From Rallus limicola (Eukaryota > Chordata > Aves > Gruiformes > Rallidae), in contig JAKCOZ010000003.1 of NCBI GenBank assembly GCA_022605955.1, positions 43,178,761 to 43,242,760 on the forward strand: a DNA stretch of 64,000 nucleotides, given 5' to 3'. Shown piece after piece: positions 60,301 to 64,000 of this stretch; within the stretch, counting starts at the first letter, position 1; the number at the start of each line of letters is the position of its first letter. A program made the translations under genes and the position numbers. The notes beneath the pieces are model-generated. The model was given only the letters and a program-made list of their open reading frames with translations. It was not told the DNA's origin and did no database searches.

Positions 60301-62016
60301 CTGCCTGCAACTTTTATTACTAGAATAAGACAATAGCCAGTTCTTCATATGCAACTGATTTTATTGTTGCATACTAAAGGTCTCTTTTAGCCTCTATTCC
60401 TCTGCTCCTCTCCTGATCATTGTCTAAGCTAATCAGTGTCCCTGCTGAAGGAACCCATGCTCCGATTCACATGCCAACAACACAGCAGTGTCTGAAACCA
60501 AGAGAACAATCAGAAACTGGCATGCAAAAAAAAAATTCCATTCATTATAAATGTAACTTCAAATGAGATAAATATATCAATACCACATTCTTTTTATATG
60601 TATAGAGAAAGCATGCAGATAAAAACTGCATTTACACTCAAAGAAATTTCACTGCCCTAATAATGCACTCATGAATTTAAGAGAGGAACGTGAACGTGGC
60701 TGAGCTTGACCTAAGCATTTACACTTCAACTCAGAACTTTTCAGTCCCTCTGTTCATTATAATCAAGCCAAAACAAGCCTAGGCACAGCTGGGGAGAGGA
60801 AGTATGTACTAGTAATTGAGAGATTACCCACCAATAAAAGACAAACAAAGAAACCCTGCCAAGATACAATGCTTATGTAATTTTTTTTTAATGGGCATAT
60901 TTTATTTTCCTTCTGTGTATTTACTCCCTTTGTATTTTCTGTTTATGTGACAAGCCTGAGATAAAGAGCTAAACAGCTTTACCTCAAACACTGCTATTAG
61001 TCTCCATCACGTTTTCTGCTTGCTCTCGTGATCTGATGCATATTAATTCATTCACTACACTGCATAACGGAATGGAAAGTAACTTTGGGATAAAAATTCT
61101 CTTTTGAAGAGAGACCTGTATTTTGTTTTTCACATGAAATTTATCAAGTATATACGGTTTTGTTCTAATCAAAGGAGAAAATAAGTAGTAAGGAGAACAA
61201 TATTTTTCTAAAGAAATCTCCCAAGTATGTATAAATTAAAAACAACTGTATAAATGTTTGAGGCTACTCTGCACATTTCCATAACAAAAACAGTCTCCAT
61301 TCCCATAAAATATAAACAATTAGTAGGATTCTCTTGGAATAAAAGAGCCTTTAAGACATCCTAAATGTAAAAAGGAATCCAAGCTCTAAAAAGTTTTAGC
61401 TTAAGAACCTATTCAGGCCTTTTCTGGATGTAATTTTTTTCTCTGTATGTTCTATGAGAGAGAAGAGAGGCTTATCAGTTGCAGTAGCTCATGTACCAGC
61501 AAGACATGACAAATACAACCTTAGGGATTTAGGACATAAATACTAATATAAGCCTTTTTCTTACTGCTACTCTGGTGGTGGATCAATTTCTGAAATGGTA
61601 TGTATTCATGCAGATCTGCATCTGCTCAGGGCAACAGCAGTACTATGGCATGTTCAAAGATGAGGGCAGTAAGGATGAGTCATTAACCAAATTACTCTTG
61701 CATAAATATACATTGAACACCCACAGGCCCAATTACACATAGGTAGAAAACCCATCACCTATTCTAATTCGGTGTCATACATTCACAGAATTGCAGGGAG
61801 GGATATCTTATTGTGAAAAACAAACTTTAAAGAATTGGTGACAGGTGGCTATAATTAAATTGAAGTTGATAAAAAGGTTACTTTAGTATTTAGAAGTAGG
61901 TACTGAATTATCTAACTAGTATAGGACTTCCACCTTTTCAAAAGAGTATATTCAGTTATCCACCAGAGATACACAGAGACCTGCTAGCACCCAAGTGAAG
62001 GAAACACACAGTCTAT
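57383..62016. other. Unique non-coding DNA
   Basis: About 4.6 kb with no gene recognised. It contains the longest frame outside any retroelement in the window (154 codons, minus, 59411-59875), which has no domain that I know. An A run sits at about 58168-58179. A CR1-tail-like scrap near 61783 was judged too short. Confidence 0.5.
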
Positions 62017-62375
62017 TCATAGAAACATGGAATTGTTTGGTTTGGAAAGGACTTTGAATGGTCATATAGTCTAATACCCCTGCACTGAGCAGGGACATCT
62101 TCATCTAGACCAGGTTGCTCAGAGCCCCATCCAACCTGATCTTAAATGTTTCCTAGAATGGGATATCTAGGACTTCTCTGGACAACCTGTCCCACTGTTT
62201 CACCAGTGTCATTGTGATTTTTTTTCCTTTTATCTAGTCTAAATTTAACCTCTTTTAGTTTGAAACCATCACCATTTGTCTAGTGAAACAAGCCCTGCTA
62301 AAATGTCTGTCCCCATCTTTCCTGTCCCCTGTGGGTATTAAAAGACCTCAAGATCAGTAAGGTCTTCTCAGAGCA
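62017..62375 (-). mobile_element. CR1 LINE 3' UTR and ORF2 end (older subfamily)
   Basis: On + the sequence starts TCATAGAAACATGGAATTG and continues GGTTTGGAAAGGACTTTGAA, GAGCAGGGACATCTTCATC, GTTGCTCAGAGCCCCATCC and AAATGTCTGTCCCCATCTTT, which is the reversed CR1 3' part. It stops near TCTTCTCAGAGC, about 10 bp before the 3' end of the next CR1 copy. Heavily mutated. Confidence 0.9.
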
Positions 62376-62385
62376 TTATGTTATT

Positions 62386-63548
62386 AAGAATCATAGGATG
62401 CAGTCATAAAGACTTTTCCATTTAGATTGGAAAAGACCTTTAAGATCATCAAGTTCAACCATTAACCTAGCAATGCCAGGTCTAACAGTACTGCATTTCT
62501 TTCAAATACCTCCAGGGACCGTGACTCAACCACTTCCCTGGGCAGCATGTTCTAGTGCTCAGCAAACCTTCTAGTGAACAATTTTTCCCTAATATCCAAA
62601 CTAAACTTCCCCTGGTGACACTTGAGGCAATTTCGTCTTGTCCTATCACTTGTTGCTTGGAATAACAGACCAACACACACCTTGCTACAACCTCCTTTCT
62701 GGTAGTTGTAGAGACCAAGGTCCTCCTTTTCTCCAGACTAAACAACCCCAGTTCCTTCAGCCACTCCTCACAGGACTTGTCCTTTAGACATTTCACCAGC
62801 TTCAGTCCTCTTCTCTGGACACACTTCAGCACCTCCAGGTCTTTCTTGTAGTGAGGGGCCCAAAAGAGAGCTTGTACTAGAGGTGCAACCTCACCAATGC
62901 CAAGTACATGGGGATGCTTGCTTCCCTAATCCAGCCAGGATGCTGCTGGCCTTCTTGGCCACTTGAGCACTCTGCTGGCTCACATTCAGCCAGCTGTCAA
63001 GCAATATCCCCAGGTCCTTCTCTGCAAAGGCAGCTATCCAACTGCTCTTCCCCAAACCAGCAGGGCCTGGCACTTGACCTTACTAAACCTCATACAATCA
63101 TCCTTGGCCCATTGATCCAGCCTGTCCAGATTCCTTTGTAGATTCTTCCTTCCCTCAAGCAGAGAAACACTCTCACACAACTTGGTGTCACCTACAGATG
63201 AAGGATGCACTCAGCCCTTTGTCCAGATCACTGATAGACATATTAAGCAGAAGTGGCCCCAGTACTGAGTCCTGGAGAACACCCCTTATGACTGGCCACC
63301 AAACTGGATGTTCACCACAACACTTTGGTCTTGGTCATCTGGACATTTTTTACCCAGTGAAGCGTATACCTATCCAAACCATGAGCAGCCCATTTCTCCA
63401 GAAGAATGCTGTGAGAAACAGTGTCAAAGGCTTTACTAAAGTCTAGGTCGACAACAGCCACAGCCTTTCCCTCATCCACTAAGGAGGTCACTTTGTGGTC
63501 GAAGTCGATCTGGTTAATCAAGCAGGGCCTGTCTTTATTCCTGCAATT
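62386..63548 (-). mobile_element. CR1 LINE with partial RT domain, dead
   Basis: The longest CR1 copy here, reading on the minus strand from about 63548 (RT N-terminal half) to the 3' end at 62386. Minus frames retain VDEGKAVAVVDLDFSKAFDT (RT motif A, with its catalytic Asp), then EKDLGILLDSWLNVSQQSAQ and [11 protein letters not shown]. The FADD catalytic box (motif C) reads SVGD at 63187-63198, losing an essential Asp, and frameshifts split the ORF into at least three frames. The endonuclease and RT N-terminus are absent through 5' truncation. It cannot encode an active RT. Confidence 0.93.
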
Positions 63549-64000
63549 GATGCTCAGAGAGTGATACATACTCCTGATTGATTGGTTGCCACTACGTCCA
63601 AACATCTCAGGACTTTTAAGGTATCTTTTCTGTCACCTAATAAGTCATGCACAAAGAAAAGCAATGAGTGTTATGCCATGAACCTGAAGGTGGGATTTTG
63701 ACCCAGCTTGTGCGTGTGCTGTCAGGCAGAAGAAAGAAGACCAGCAATACGCAATCATTTGTATGAGTGGCAGCCAAGGACAGAAAGGGTAAGAATAGTT
63801 CTTGTGAAAGGCACCATCCTTTTCCAGAGATCCTTCTACAGCAGAATACACCAGTAGGGGCACACCAGGAGATGGTCCAAGCAGGCTGAATTATACACGG
63901 CAGCAGGTTGTAGTGCAAGGCTGCACCCAGGAAGATCCTAAGCCCAGGGGCCATGTAGGAGACACACACTCCATAGATACAGCACATCTCCAGCCTCTTT
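63549..64000. other. Unidentified sequence at window end
   Basis: No gene or repeat family recognised beyond the CR1 5' breakpoint. A 116-codon minus frame (63637-63987) shows no known motif. Confidence 0.45.

Noticed and set aside
61783..61815. CR1-tail-like words (TTCACAGAATTGCAGGGAGGG)
   Set aside because: Too short and without the following CR1 3' UTR order; chance similarity is possible.
1..64000. Bacterial, phage or CRISPR-type system
   Set aside because: No operons, ribosome-binding sites, dense coding or regularly spaced repeats. The repeat content is avian.

Overview
The window looks like non-coding nuclear DNA from a bird. The main evidence is the repeat content: at least eight CR1 (chicken repeat 1) non-LTR retrotransposon pieces, several avian-type endogenous retrovirus (ERV) LTRs, moderately AT-rich composition, and no tRNA-derived or Alu/B1-like SINEs that I recognise. 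I cannot resolve the bird order. I found no open reading frame that I recognise as a host gene, no tRNA or rRNA, no CpG-island promoter and no CRISPR or bacterial-type operon. Nearly all long ORFs are chance frames or lie inside retroelements. The window is best read as intergenic (gene-desert) or large-intron sequence. Short exons of a split gene cannot be ruled out by eye.

Layout. 1-5.6 kb: unique AT-rich DNA with one LTR 3' end (about 2440-2611, + strand). 5.6-6.3 kb: CR1 3' half (+). 6.3-31.1 kb: mostly unique sequence with microsatellites, small tandem duplications and a CR1 tail scrap near 17.5 kb. 31.1-31.4 kb: CR1 3' end (+). 32.0-34.5 kb: AT-rich stretch with a palindromic double octamer (POU-like), SOX-like sites and a 99-nt polypyrimidine tract. 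35.4-36.6 kb: solo LTR of about 1.2 kb with a 5-bp target-site duplication. 39.4-40.0 kb and 43.2-43.4 kb: CR1 pieces (-). 46.4-47.0 kb: a C20 homopolymer beside another ERV LTR (-). 51.48-51.87 kb: a compact 390-bp alpharetrovirus-like solo LTR (-) with a 6-bp target-site duplication. 52.5-54.2 kb: a CR1 open-reading-frame fragment (+) split by a second copy of the 1.2-kb LTR. 57.3 kb: short CR1 tail. 62.0-63.5 kb: two CR1 copies in tandem (-); the second keeps the RT motif 'LDFSKAFDTVSH' but has lost its catalytic FADD box.

These elements do not form a functional system. They are a layered record of retrotransposition: CR1 first, then LTR insertion, then loss of proviral interiors by LTR-LTR recombination, then local slippage such as the (AC)20 expansion inside one LTR. 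I see no convincing undescribed system. The observations most worth checking are the compact alpharetrovirus-like solo LTR, the LTR-in-CR1 nest, and the POU/SOX-like palindrome cluster at 32.45-32.55 kb as a possible conserved regulatory element.
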